A stretch of 10,933 bases of DNA from Paracoccaceae bacterium (GTDB lineage: Bacteria; Pseudomonadota; Alphaproteobacteria; Rhodobacterales; Rhodobacteraceae): positions 1 through 10,933 of the forward strand of contig DAOUQK010000092.1 in the NCBI GenBank assembly GCA_030625695.1, read 5' to 3'. The translations under genes were made by a program, and so were the position numbers. Every line of letters starts with the position of its first letter. The stretch's first letter is position 1. Shown here piece after piece: positions 1-5,576 of this stretch. The notes below the pieces were generated by a model that was given only the letters and a program-made list of their open reading frames with translations, had not been told where the DNA came from and did no database searches.

Positions 1-287
1 GGACGGATCGATTACGTCGCTCGGGCATCCGGATTTCTATGGATGGCAAAGGCCGTTTCCTTGATAATATCTTTATCGAGCGGCTCTGGCGATCAATGAA
101 ATACGAGTGCGTTTATTTGCACGCTTGGGAAAGCGGTTCGGAGGCAAAAGCCGGGATCAAAAAATGGATGGAATTCTACAACCAAAGGCGGCCGCATTCT
201 GCCCTTGGCGGTAAGCCACCTGCTGTGGTCTATTGGCAGAGAAATGAAACAACCAAACTTGATCAACAGGAGCAAAGAGTAGCTTAA
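1..287 (+). CDS. IS3-family transposase (OrfB), C-terminal part
   Basis: This is the C-terminal end of the DDE integrase-type transposase that cuts and joins IS ends. The frame is open from base 3, upstream of the internal ATG at 39, so that ATG is not the real start. Visible are the G-I-R-I-S-M-D-G-K-G segment and D-N-I-F-I-E-R-L-W-R-S, whose Glu (codon 78-80) is the last acidic residue of the DDE triad. They are followed by the Y-N-x-x-R-P-H-x-A-L-G motif typical of the rve domain end in this family. The first two catalytic Asp residues lie before the window. The protein ends normally at 287, about 39 bases before the IS terminus. The IS subgroup was not determined. Confidence 0.9.
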   Translation, partial: TDRLRRSGIRISMDGKGRFLDNIFIERLWRSMKYECVYLHAWESGSEAKAGIKKWMEFYNQRRPHSALGGKPPAVVYWQRNETTKLDQQEQRVA

Positions 288-326
288 ATCACGCCAGAAC
301 CTGCCCAATATTTGGGGAGTAGCTCA
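1..326 (+). mobile_element. IS3-family insertion sequence, right end only
   Basis: The window opens inside an IS3-family element. It contains the 3' part of the transposase gene (stop at 285-287) and a short tail to a terminus at about 326. Read from the outer end on the minus strand, the tail starts TGAGCTACTCCCC, consistent with the TG...CA ends of IS3-family elements. The boundary is inferred because the minus-strand dioxygenase frame stays recognisable up to about 327 and turns into IS sequence beyond it. The left end and the target-site duplication lie outside the window; duplicated bases would begin at 327 (gcg or gcga). Confidence 0.85.
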
Positions 327-594
327 GCGAGCCCATCAACTGTGATGCCACCTGCGCCACAGGCGAGATTTTGATGGTCTGCCCAAATTCCGGTATCCGG
401 GTCCAATTGCAGTAATCGTCGAAAAATCGCCCCGATTCACCCACTTTGAAATTCTCAGAGGCATACGGGCCGGGATCGGCCATGTTGCGCGCGATGCCTT
501 TACGCAACAGACCAACCTGATCGGCAAACAGCCCCCGGATCAGAACCACGCCGTCGTTCTGAAAGGTCTCGATATCTTGGGCGGTCAGCACCAA
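289..594 (-). pseudogene. phytanoyl-CoA dioxygenase family gene truncated by IS
   Basis: The N-terminal 89 residues resemble the start of PhyH-family Fe(II)/2-oxoglutarate dioxygenases (a 'FQNDGVVLIRGLF' opening, then a 'KISPVAQVASQLMGS' stretch). Family members are usually about 250-290 residues and carry an HxD...H iron site further on. Here the frame runs into the IS end at about 327/326, and the last 12 residues (90-101) are read from IS sequence before a stop at 289-291. The iron-binding residues are therefore missing and the product should be inactive. The start is not ATG: TTG at 594-592 or GTG at 591-589 are the only near choices, and no ATG lies upstream in frame. The gene begins about 10 bases after the irr stop, suggesting co-transcription with irr. 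The rest of the gene would lie on the other side of the IS. Confidence 0.75.
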
Positions 595-604
595 AACGCC
601 AGCT

Positions 605-1021
605 TCAGGTGCGGCGCAACCGGATCACCACATCAACCGAGGCAATCTCGGCCCCTTCGGGCGCATCCGGTATCCGGGTGATGACCAGTTGTTCGGCCGG
701 CGCATCCGACAGGCGCGCCTCGTCCTCCCAAAAGAAATGCGGGTGATCGTGCGTGTTGGTGTCGAAATAGCTTTTGGAACCATCGACGGTGATCTCTTGC
801 AACAACCCGGCGTCGCAAAAGGCACTGAGCGTGTTATAGACTGTCGCCAGTGACACCATCGCGCCGGTTTTCTTGGCCGCATCAAACAGGCTCTCGGCGG
901 TGACATGGCGGTGATTGCCGTCACCGACCAGCAGTTCAGCCAATGCCACGCGCTGCCGTGTTGGGCGCAGATTGGCCTTGCCCAGCCAATTGGTGGCGAA
1001 TTCAGTAGGGTTTAACGTCAT
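605..1021 (-). CDS. irr: Fur-family iron response regulator Irr
   Basis: Cytoplasmic DNA-binding regulator of the Fur superfamily, 138 residues from the chosen start. The winged-helix part carries 'LRPTRQRVALAELL' (about residues 18-31) and 'VSLATVYNTLSAFCDAGLL' (56-74). The C-terminal part has 'SYFDTNTHDHPHFF' with His91, His93 and His95, and ends in 'PEGAEIASVDVVIRLRR', a close match to Irr as I remember it from Bradyrhizobium. In rhizobia Irr represses haem synthesis and other iron-using functions under iron limitation and is degraded on haem binding. The N-terminal GCPWHD haem motif of Bradyrhizobium Irr is absent, and its HHH motif appears as spaced histidines. ATG at 1021 is preferred over an upstream in-frame ATG at 1033 because a GAGG sequence lies 6-7 bases before it. 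It diverges from fabA. Plain Fur is less likely. Confidence 0.88.
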   Translation of the reverse strand: MTLNPTEFATNWLGKANLRPTRQRVALAELLVGDGNHRHVTAESLFDAAKKTGAMVSLATVYNTLSAFCDAGLLQEITVDGSKSYFDTNTHDHPHFFWEDEARLSDAPAEQLVITRIPDAPEGAEIASVDVVIRLRRT

Positions 1022-1050
1022 GAATGGCCTCATATGCCTTGTTGTTAACG

Positions 1051-1079
1051 TTACTATGCGCCCCGGCTGTGAATTTCAA
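1051..1079 (-). promoter_or_regulatory. candidate irr promoter
   Basis: On the minus strand, TTGAAA (1079-1074) is followed after 17 bases by TAGTAA (1056-1051), or after 15 bases by CATAGT (1058-1053). The -35 is good and the -10 is only fair. Its position, 30 bases before the irr ATG, is sensible. The -35 lies inside the palindrome at 1075-1095, so a bound regulator there would block it. Confidence 0.4.
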
Positions 1080-1095
1080 ATAAAAATCATTCGCA
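1075..1095. promoter_or_regulatory. candidate Fur/Mur/Irr-type operator
   Basis: An imperfect 21-base palindrome with arms TTCAAATA and its approximate complement ATTCGCA. Seven of nine positions in each half match on reverse complementation, and the core is AT-rich. It resembles Fur/Mur-type boxes (TGCAAAT...ATTTGCA style) more than the Irr ICE motif (TTTAGAA...TTCTAAA). It overlaps the likely -35 of irr and lies 116 bases upstream of fabA. The regulator that binds it cannot be decided from the sequence. Confidence 0.45.
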
Positions 1096-1135
1096 ACTGA
1101 TAGATCACGCGACCCATGCCATAGACAGCCCACCC

Positions 1136-1165
1136 TTGCAGGACCCGTAAACCCGGTGCTAGACG
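1136..1165 (+). promoter_or_regulatory. candidate fabA operon promoter
   Basis: TTGCAG (1136-1141) is followed after 18 bases by TAGACG (1160-1165), with TGC just before it giving a partial extended -10. This suits the relaxed TTG-N17/18-TAGA promoters of Rhodobacterales. It would leave a leader of about 40 bases before the fabA ATG at 1211. No operator-like repeat is seen directly over it. Confidence 0.35.
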
Positions 1166-1210
1166 GGTCAGGACCGACAATACCGACACGTTTCTGGAGA
1201 ACCCCTTGAT

Positions 1211-1723
1211 ATGTCTCAATACCCAAGCAGCTTTGACAAGGAAGGCCTGCTGAAATGCGCGAGGGGCGAATTGTTTGGCCCCGGCAATGCGCAACTGCCA
1301 ATGCCGCCGATGCTGATGATGGACCGGATCACCGAGATTTCAGATGATGGCGGCAGTCACGGCAAAGGCCATGTGGTGGCCGAATTCGATATCACCCCGG
1401 ACCTGTGGTTCTTTGACTGTCACTTTCCCGGCAATCCGATTATGCCCGGCTGTTTGGGCTTGGACGGGCTGTGGCAATTGACCGGCTTTAACCTTGGCTG
1501 GCGCGGCATGCTGGGCCAAGGCATGGCAATTGGCGTGGGCGAGGTCAAGCTGACCGGCATGGTCAAACCCGACCGCAAGATGCTGACCTATTACGTTGAT
1601 CTGACCCGTGTCATCGACCGACGCCTGAAAGTCGGCGTCGCTGACGGGCGGGTTGAAGCGGACGGGGAAGAGATTTATGTGGTCAAGGATATGAAAGTCG
1701 CGCTGGCCGCGGCTGAAGGCTGA
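1211..1723 (+). CDS. fabA: 3-hydroxydecanoyl-ACP dehydratase/isomerase FabA
   Basis: Dehydrates 3-hydroxydecanoyl-ACP and isomerises trans-2- to cis-3-decenoyl-ACP, the branch point for unsaturated fatty acids; cytoplasmic dimer. At 170 residues it matches the usual FabA length and forms a single hot-dog fold. The active-site block 'FFDCHFPGNPIMPGCLGLDGLWQL' (67-90) supplies His71 and Asp85, equivalent to His70 and Asp84 of E. coli FabA. The 'PMPPMLMMDRI' opening (30-40) is also typical. The GLDGLWQL segment favours FabA over FabZ, as does fabB directly downstream. A GGAGA ribosome-binding site lies about 10 bases before the ATG. It is first gene of the fabA-fabB-fabI operon, 42 bases before fabB. 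Confidence 0.97.
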   Translation: MSQYPSSFDKEGLLKCARGELFGPGNAQLPMPPMLMMDRITEISDDGGSHGKGHVVAEFDITPDLWFFDCHFPGNPIMPGCLGLDGLWQLTGFNLGWRGMLGQGMAIGVGEVKLTGMVKPDRKMLTYYVDLTRVIDRRLKVGVADGRVEADGEEIYVVKDMKVALAAAEG

Positions 1724-1765
1724 CCAAACGCCCAATTTTAGGGGCTAATACGCAGGAGACCGCTT

Positions 1766-2995
1766 ATGCGCCGCGTCGTCGTTACTGGGCTGGGTATCGT
1801 CTCGTCCATCGGAAATAATGCAACAGAAGTCCTCGCCTCATTGAAGGCCGGGACCTGCGGGATCGTGTCAAACCCTGATATGATCGAACATGGCTTTCGC
1901 TCTCGGGTGTCGGGCACGCTGAACATCGACCCTAAGGAACATGTAGACAAACGCGCCCTGCGGTTCATGGGCCCGGGTGCGGCCTATGCGCATATCGCCA
2001 TGCAAGAGGCGATTGCCGACGCGGGCCTTGAAGAAAGCGATATCATCAACCCGCGCACCGGCCTTGTGGCCGGGTCGGGTGGGCCGTCCACGTCGGCCCT
2101 TTTGGTGGCACACCAGACGGTGCTGGAAAAAGGCGCGCCCAAGCGGATTGGACCCTTTGCGGTGCCCAAGTGCATGTCTTCGACCATAAGCGCCAACCTG
2201 TCGACGGCGTTCAAAATCAAAGGCATCAACTATTCGATCACCTCGGCCTGTTCGACAAGCTTGCACTGCATTGGCAATGCGGCGGAACAGATCATGCTGG
2301 GTAAACAGGACGTGATGTTTGGCGGCGGTGGCGAAGAACTGGACTGGACCCTTAGCTGCCTGTTTGACGCCATGGGTGCTATGAGCAGCAAGTATAACGA
2401 AGCACCGGAAACCGCGAGCCGCGCCTTTGACGCCAATCGCGACGGGTTCGTGATTTCCGGCGGCGGCGGCATTGTTGTGCTTGAAGAGTTGGAACACGCC
2501 AAAGCGCGTGGGGCCAAGATTTACGGCGAAATCACCGGCTATGCGGCCACCTCGGACGGTCACGACATGGTTGCCCCCTCTGGCGAAGGCGGCGAGCGGG
2601 CGATGCGGCTGGCCCTGTCCACCCTGCCCGAGGGGCGCAAGGTTGGTTATATCAATGCCCATGGCACATCGACCCCGGTGGGCGATGTGGGTGAGGTTGA
2701 GGCCGTGCGTCGGGTGTTCGGACAGGGTAACACCCCGCCGATCAGTTCGACCAAGTCGATGACCGGTCACGCGCAAGGTGCTGCGGGGGCGCTGGAAACC
2801 ATCTTTTCGCTATTGATGCTGGAGAACGATTTCATCACCAGGTCAATCAATGTCGAAACGCTTGACCCAGGCCTGGACCCATCCGAGATTGCGGTGGAGC
2901 ATGTTGATAACGCCGGATTGGATTCGGTCATGACCAACAGCTTTGGCTTTGGCGGCACCAACGGATCGATGATCCTTTCGAAATATAACGGGTAG
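1766..2995 (+). CDS. fabB: beta-ketoacyl-ACP synthase I FabB
   Basis: Condensing enzyme that elongates cis-3-decenoyl-ACP with malonyl-ACP, committing the chain to the unsaturated series. At 409 residues it has KAS I length and fold. Catalytic residues are visible: Cys162 in 'TSACSTSLHCIG', His299 in 'NAHGTSTPVGD', Lys330 in 'SSTKSMTGHAQGA' and His335 in the same block; the C-terminal 'NSFGFGGTNGS' glycine loop (391-401) is intact. The Cys-His-His triad rules out FabH. Pairing with fabA argues for FabB rather than FabF. AGGAG lies 8 bases before the ATG. fabI follows after 9 bases, so translation of the two is likely linked. Confidence 0.97.
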   Translation: MRRVVVTGLGIVSSIGNNATEVLASLKAGTCGIVSNPDMIEHGFRSRVSGTLNIDPKEHVDKRALRFMGPGAAYAHIAMQEAIADAGLEESDIINPRTGLVAGSGGPSTSALLVAHQTVLEKGAPKRIGPFAVPKCMSSTISANLSTAFKIKGINYSITSACSTSLHCIGNAAEQIMLGKQDVMFGGGGEELDWTLSCLFDAMGAMSSKYNEAPETASRAFDANRDGFVISGGGGIVVLEELEHAKARGAKIYGEITGYAATSDGHDMVAPSGEGGERAMRLALSTLPEGRKVGYINAHGTSTPVGDVGEVEAVRRVFGQGNTPPISSTKSMTGHAQGAAGALETIFSLLMLENDFITRSINVETLDPGLDPSEIAVEHVDNAGLDSVMTNSFGFGGTNGSMILSKYNG

Positions 2996-3004
2996 GTCGG
3001 AAAT

Positions 3005-3796
3005 ATGTCAGATGTATTAAAGGGCAAACGCGGGTTGATCATGGGCGTGGCCAACGAACGCTCGATCGCCTGGGGCATTGCCCGCGCGATGGCCGAAGCA
3101 GGTGCCGAACTGGCATTCACCTATCAGGGCGAAGCGTTTGGGTCGCGGTTGGCCCCTTTGGCCGCCAGCGTCGGGTCTGATTTCATGGTTGATGTGGACG
3201 TGACGGACGATACGTCACTGGACACAGCGTTTGAGAAATTGGCCGCGCGATGGGCGACCATCGACTTTGTGGTGCATGCGATTGCCTTTTCCGACAAATC
3301 GGAACTGACAGGGCGGTTCCTTGACACGTCACGCGATAATTTCAAACGGACCATGGACATCTCGGCCTATTCCTTTGTCGAAGTGGCCCGCCGGGCGCAT
3401 CCGATGATGGTTCAAAACGGCGGCACCCTTTTGACCCTGACGTTCCAGGGCTCAAACCGGGTAGTGCCCAATTACAACGTCATGGGCGTGGCCAAGGCGG
3501 CGCTGGAATCCACCACTCGCTATCTGGCCAACGACCTTGGCCCCGAAGGTATCCGTGTGAACGCCATCTCGCCCGGTCCTATGCGTACCCTGGCGGGGGC
3601 AGCCATCGGCGGCGCGCGCAAGACCTATAAACACACTGAACAAAACACACCTTTGCGGGCCAATGCGACACTTGAAGCGGTCGGTGGCACAGCTGTCTAC
3701 CTTGCTTCGGACGCCGGGGCCTGCACCACGGGCGAAGTTATTCACGTCGATGGCGGATTTCACGTTCTGGGCATGCCACAGCAGGGAAACATGTAG
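3005..3796 (+). CDS. fabI: enoyl-ACP reductase (NADH) FabI
   Basis: Last step of each fatty-acid elongation cycle: NADH-dependent reduction of trans-2-enoyl-ACP. 263 residues, an atypical short-chain dehydrogenase. The nucleotide-binding start is 'GLIMGVANERSIAWGIA' (about 10-26), 'HAIAFSDKSEL' follows at 91-101, and the active-site segment is 'FQGSNRVVPNYNVMGVAKAALE' with Tyr157 and Lys164. The residue matching E. coli Tyr146 is Phe147, an arrangement known in mycobacterial InhA (Phe149-Tyr158-Lys165), so activity is expected. The 'NAISPGPMRTLAG' loop (186-198) is the FabI substrate-loop region. Third gene of the fab operon; a hairpin follows at 3820. FabI is the target of triclosan and diazaborines in other bacteria; sensitivity here is not readable from sequence. 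Confidence 0.95.
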   Translation: MSDVLKGKRGLIMGVANERSIAWGIARAMAEAGAELAFTYQGEAFGSRLAPLAASVGSDFMVDVDVTDDTSLDTAFEKLAARWATIDFVVHAIAFSDKSELTGRFLDTSRDNFKRTMDISAYSFVEVARRAHPMMVQNGGTLLTLTFQGSNRVVPNYNVMGVAKAALESTTRYLANDLGPEGIRVNAISPGPMRTLAGAAIGGARKTYKHTEQNTPLRANATLEAVGGTAVYLASDAGACTTGEVIHVDGGFHVLGMPQQGNM

Positions 3797-3819
3797 AATT
3801 CCGGCGATATGACACAATT

Positions 3820-3843
3820 TACCCGATTTATTCGGGTATTTGC
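3820..3843 (+). terminator. candidate terminator after fabI
   Basis: A perfect 7-bp stem, TACCCGA (3820-3826) and TCGGGTA (3832-3838), with a 5-base loop TTTAT, lies 23 bases after the fabI stop. Only a short T-run follows (TTTGCCT), so the terminator would be of moderate strength. Its position suits the end of the fab operon. Confidence 0.55.
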
Positions 3844-3894
3844 CTAAAATACGTCTCCTGCCAGAACGCCCGGACACTGACTCATGCAGCCATC

Positions 3895-3966
3895 CGTAGG
3901 GTGGGGTCCACCCCACCGCCCGCCCGGCAAAGTCCAAGGGATGATGGGTTGAAAACCCATCCTACG
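3895..3966. repeat. palindromic interspersed repeat element
   Basis: A 72-base element bounded by inverted ends CGTAGG (3895-3900) and CCTACG (3961-3966). Inside are two hairpins: GTGGGG-TCCA-CCCCAC over 3901-3916, and GATGGGTT (3943-3950) with AACCCATC (3954-3961) around a 3-base loop. The outer stem plus two inner arms would fold into a cloverleaf-like structure. CGTAGGGTGGG-type elements are, from memory, common between genes in many proteobacteria and are probably non-autonomous mobile or REP-like sequences. It carries no coding frame. Confidence 0.7.
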
Positions 3967-3995
3967 CAACAATGACAGGCCGGTCTTTGGGCGGG

Positions 3996-4010
3996 TTGGT
4001 ATACTACCAA
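3996..4010. repeat. short perfect hairpin
   Basis: TTGGTA (3996-4001) and TACCAA (4005-4010) around the loop TAC. The left arm is part of the 11-base direct repeat CGGGTTGGTAT, whose second copy at 4064-4074 lacks the matching right arm. The hairpin could be part of the neighbouring palindromic element's family or a decayed copy. No T-run follows, so it is unlikely to be a terminator. Confidence 0.4.
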
Positions 4011-4041
4011 GGGGCACAAACATCGCATCGTTATCGTCAGG

Positions 4042-4074
4042 CGTAGGGTGGGCAGCCATTCGACGGGTTGGTAT
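4042..4074. repeat. partial second copy of the interspersed element
   Basis: CGTAGGGTGGG at 4042-4052 repeats the first 11 bases of the 72-base element at 3895. It is followed at 4064-4074 by CGGGTTGGTAT, also found at 3992-4002 just after that element. The closing arm CCTACG is missing nearby, so this looks like a degraded or 5'-only copy. Confidence 0.4.
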
Positions 4075-4283
4075 TAATTCCGCCGTAACCACGTTGCGGT
4101 TGGCAGGTAAATTGGCGATATGGCTTATATTATCCCCAGAATAATCGTGCAAACTGCACCGTTACCGCCTGAACCCAAAGACCCGGTTCCAGTCCTGAAT
4201 TTCTCACCGGATGTGGGAACGAGCACGTCCTCAGCTCAATCCAGCTCAGCCAGTCGAATGTTTACCAGAGCCAGGAGCTTCAT

Positions 4284-4322
4284 GCCCAAAGACACCGTTC
4301 CCGTCCGCCGCTTTGGGCTTTT
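4284..4322 (+). terminator. hairpin with T-run, plus-strand orientation
   Basis: A perfect 8-bp stem GCCCAAAG (4284-4291) and CTTTGGGC (4311-4318) with a 19-base loop is followed directly by TTTT (4319-4322). The T-run lies on the plus-strand side, so it would stop rightward transcription; on the minus strand the stem is only 13 bases past the FKBP stop but has no T-run after it. No plus-strand gene is evident just upstream, which leaves an unannotated small transcript, or bidirectional use for the FKBP gene, as possibilities. The long loop lowers confidence. Confidence 0.4.
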
Positions 4323-4331
4323 GTCTGGCAG

Positions 4332-4766
4332 CTAAGCCGGATCAAACGACACCAATTCAATCTCGAATGTCAGGTCCAGCCCGGCCAGCGCGTGATTGGC
4401 GTCCAGTGTCACTTCCTGTTCATCAAAACTTACAACTTTGACCAGAACACCCTGGCCTTGTTCGGTTTGCATCTGCAATTGCATGCCCAGTTCCACCTCA
4501 ATCTCGGGTGGGATTGTATCGCGGGGCACCGCCTGACGTAAGGCCGGGTTGATCGGGCCATAAGCTTCCTGACAGGGCGTTTTCACGGTCTTTTTATCGC
4601 CCGTGACCATACCGGGCAGGGCCACATCCAGGCCAGAAATCACGTGGCCGGACCCGACCGTGAATTCCAAAGGGTCCCGTTCAAGAGAGCTATCGAACTC
4701 GGTCCCGTCCAGCAATGTACCGGTATAATGGATCCGCACGGTATCGCCGGATTTAACTTTACTCAT
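4332..4766 (-). CDS. SlyD-like FKBP-type peptidyl-prolyl cis-trans isomerase
   Basis: Folding helper that isomerises X-Pro bonds and acts as a chaperone in the cytoplasm; no signal peptide is visible. 144 residues. The FKBP half is split as in the SlyD group: 'GDTVRIHYTGTLLDGTEFDSS' and 'LEFTVGSGHVISGLDVALPGM' at the N-terminus, then an insert-in-flap region (about 64-120, 'AYGPINPALRQAVPRD', 'GMQLQMQTEQGQGVLVKVVSFDEQEVTLDANHALAGLDLTF'). The metal-binding His/Cys-rich tail of E. coli SlyD is missing, so nickel handling is unlikely. A GAGG site lies 6-7 bases before the ATG at 4766. It diverges from the dehalogenase gene at 4887 and appears to be a single-gene unit. Confidence 0.9.
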   Translation of the reverse strand: MSKVKSGDTVRIHYTGTLLDGTEFDSSLERDPLEFTVGSGHVISGLDVALPGMVTGDKKTVKTPCQEAYGPINPALRQAVPRDTIPPEIEVELGMQLQMQTEQGQGVLVKVVSFDEQEVTLDANHALAGLDLTFEIELVSFDPA

Positions 4767-4886
4767 CAGTCACCTCAAATTTCCACATGGGTTGTCAGGC
4801 CAGACATTTCGTTTTGTCGCGCATCTTTCCCATCCTGTCCACCTGTGCAAGGCTAGACGCAGGAAACTTTATCGAAAGAGTCTGAC

Positions 4887-5576
4887 ATGACCATCACCAC
4901 CTGCATATTCGACGCTTACGGCACCTTGTTCGACGTCGCCGCCGCGGCCCGTCAGGCCGCTCAGGAACCAGAATTCCCGGCTTTGAAGGATCGCTGGGCG
5001 GATGTCGCCAATCAGTGGCGGTTGAAACAGTTGCAATATACCTGGCTGCGGGCCCTGACTGACGCGCATACGGATTTCTGGGAAGTTACGCAAAACGGCC
5101 TCGACTGGGCGTTAGAGTCTACTGGCCTTGATGGCGACCCGGCCCTGCGGGCGCGTCTGTTGGACCTTTACTGGGAATTGCAGGCCTATCCAGAGGTGGC
5201 CGGGATGCTGGGCGCGCTCAAGGCCGGCGGGTTGCAAACCGCGATTCTGTCCAACGGGTCGCCTGATATGCTTGCCGGGGCAGTAAAGTCAGCCGGGATC
5301 GGCGGGGTTTTGGACGATACGTTGTCGGTGCAAAGTATCGGCATCTTCAAGCCAGACCACCGGGTATATGACATGGTGGGGGCGCGATTTGGCTGTGCGC
5401 GTGACGAAGTCCTGTTCGTGTCGTCCAACGGCTGGGATGCAGCGGCTGCCACCGGCTATGGCTTTGAGACCGCCTGGGCCAACCGTGCGGGCGAACCGAT
5501 GGATCGGTTACCATGGGTGCCGGTGCATATTTTATCCGATCTGACTAATATCCCTGAACTTGCGGGCTTGAAATGA
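4887..5576 (+). CDS. HAD-family L-2-haloacid dehalogenase (type II)
   Basis: Predicted to hydrolyse L-2-haloacids to D-2-hydroxyacids through an aspartyl ester; cytoplasmic. 229 residues, the normal length. Residues known from L-DEX-type enzymes are in place: nucleophile Asp9 and Thr13 in 'FDAYGTLFD', Arg45 in 'WRLKQLQYTWLR', Ser122-Asn123 in 'ILSNGSP', Lys155 and Tyr161 in 'IFKPDHRVYDM', and Ser180, Asn181 and Asp184 in 'FVSSNGWDAAAATG'. The 'WR.KQLQYTWLR' and 'SSNGWDA' blocks favour a true type II dehalogenase over a general HAD phosphatase, though the natural substrate is unknown. The stop codon overlaps the start of the next gene (ATGA), implying coupled translation. Confidence 0.9.
   Translation: MTITTCIFDAYGTLFDVAAAARQAAQEPEFPALKDRWADVANQWRLKQLQYTWLRALTDAHTDFWEVTQNGLDWALESTGLDGDPALRARLLDLYWELQAYPEVAGMLGALKAGGLQTAILSNGSPDMLAGAVKSAGIGGVLDDTLSVQSIGIFKPDHRVYDMVGARFGCARDEVLFVSSNGWDAAAATGYGFETAWANRAGEPMDRLPWVPVHILSDLTNIPELAGLK

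Larger units (their letters stand above)
3797..4331. other. gene-poor intergenic region with repeats
   Basis: This 535-base gap between fabI and the convergent FKBP gene has no gene I can identify. It holds the fab terminator, a palindromic interspersed element (3895-3966), a short hairpin (3996-4010), an 11-base direct repeat CGGGTTGGTAT (3992-4002 and 4064-4074), a repeat of the element's opening CGTAGGGTGGG (4042-4052), a 22-base imperfect direct repeat (4174-4195 and 4285-4306) and a hairpin with a T-run (4284-4322). One 71-codon frame, 4120-4335, has no clear ribosome-binding site and mixed third-position usage, and matches no family I know. Low-confidence options are a decayed gene or a small RNA. 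Confidence 0.7.

Noticed and set aside
39..287. ATG at 39 as a complete small gene
   Set aside because: The frame is open back to base 3 with conserved transposase residues before the ATG, so it is an internal Met of a longer transposase.
1022..1033. Upstream ATG (1033) as irr start
   Set aside because: The GAGG ribosome-binding sequence falls inside those codons and is well spaced for the ATG at 1021.
1868..2776. Long minus-strand frame (302 codons) opposite fabB
   Set aside because: Antisense shadow of a GC-rich gene. fabB on the other strand has all catalytic motifs, and this frame shows no recognisable family.
3452..3937. Minus-strand frame of 161 codons over the end of fabI and the gap
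   Set aside because: It mostly overlaps fabI, and its N-terminus reads through the palindromic repeat. No family resemblance or ribosome-binding site.
3895..4074. Repeats considered as a CRISPR array
   Set aside because: The repeats are palindromic and non-periodic, with too few copies and no cas gene; an interspersed palindromic element fits better.
4767..4886. Promoters in the slyD-dehalogenase divergent gap
   Set aside because: TAGACG at 4854-4859 looks like a -10, but no acceptable -35 was found at normal spacing, and nothing better was seen on the minus strand.
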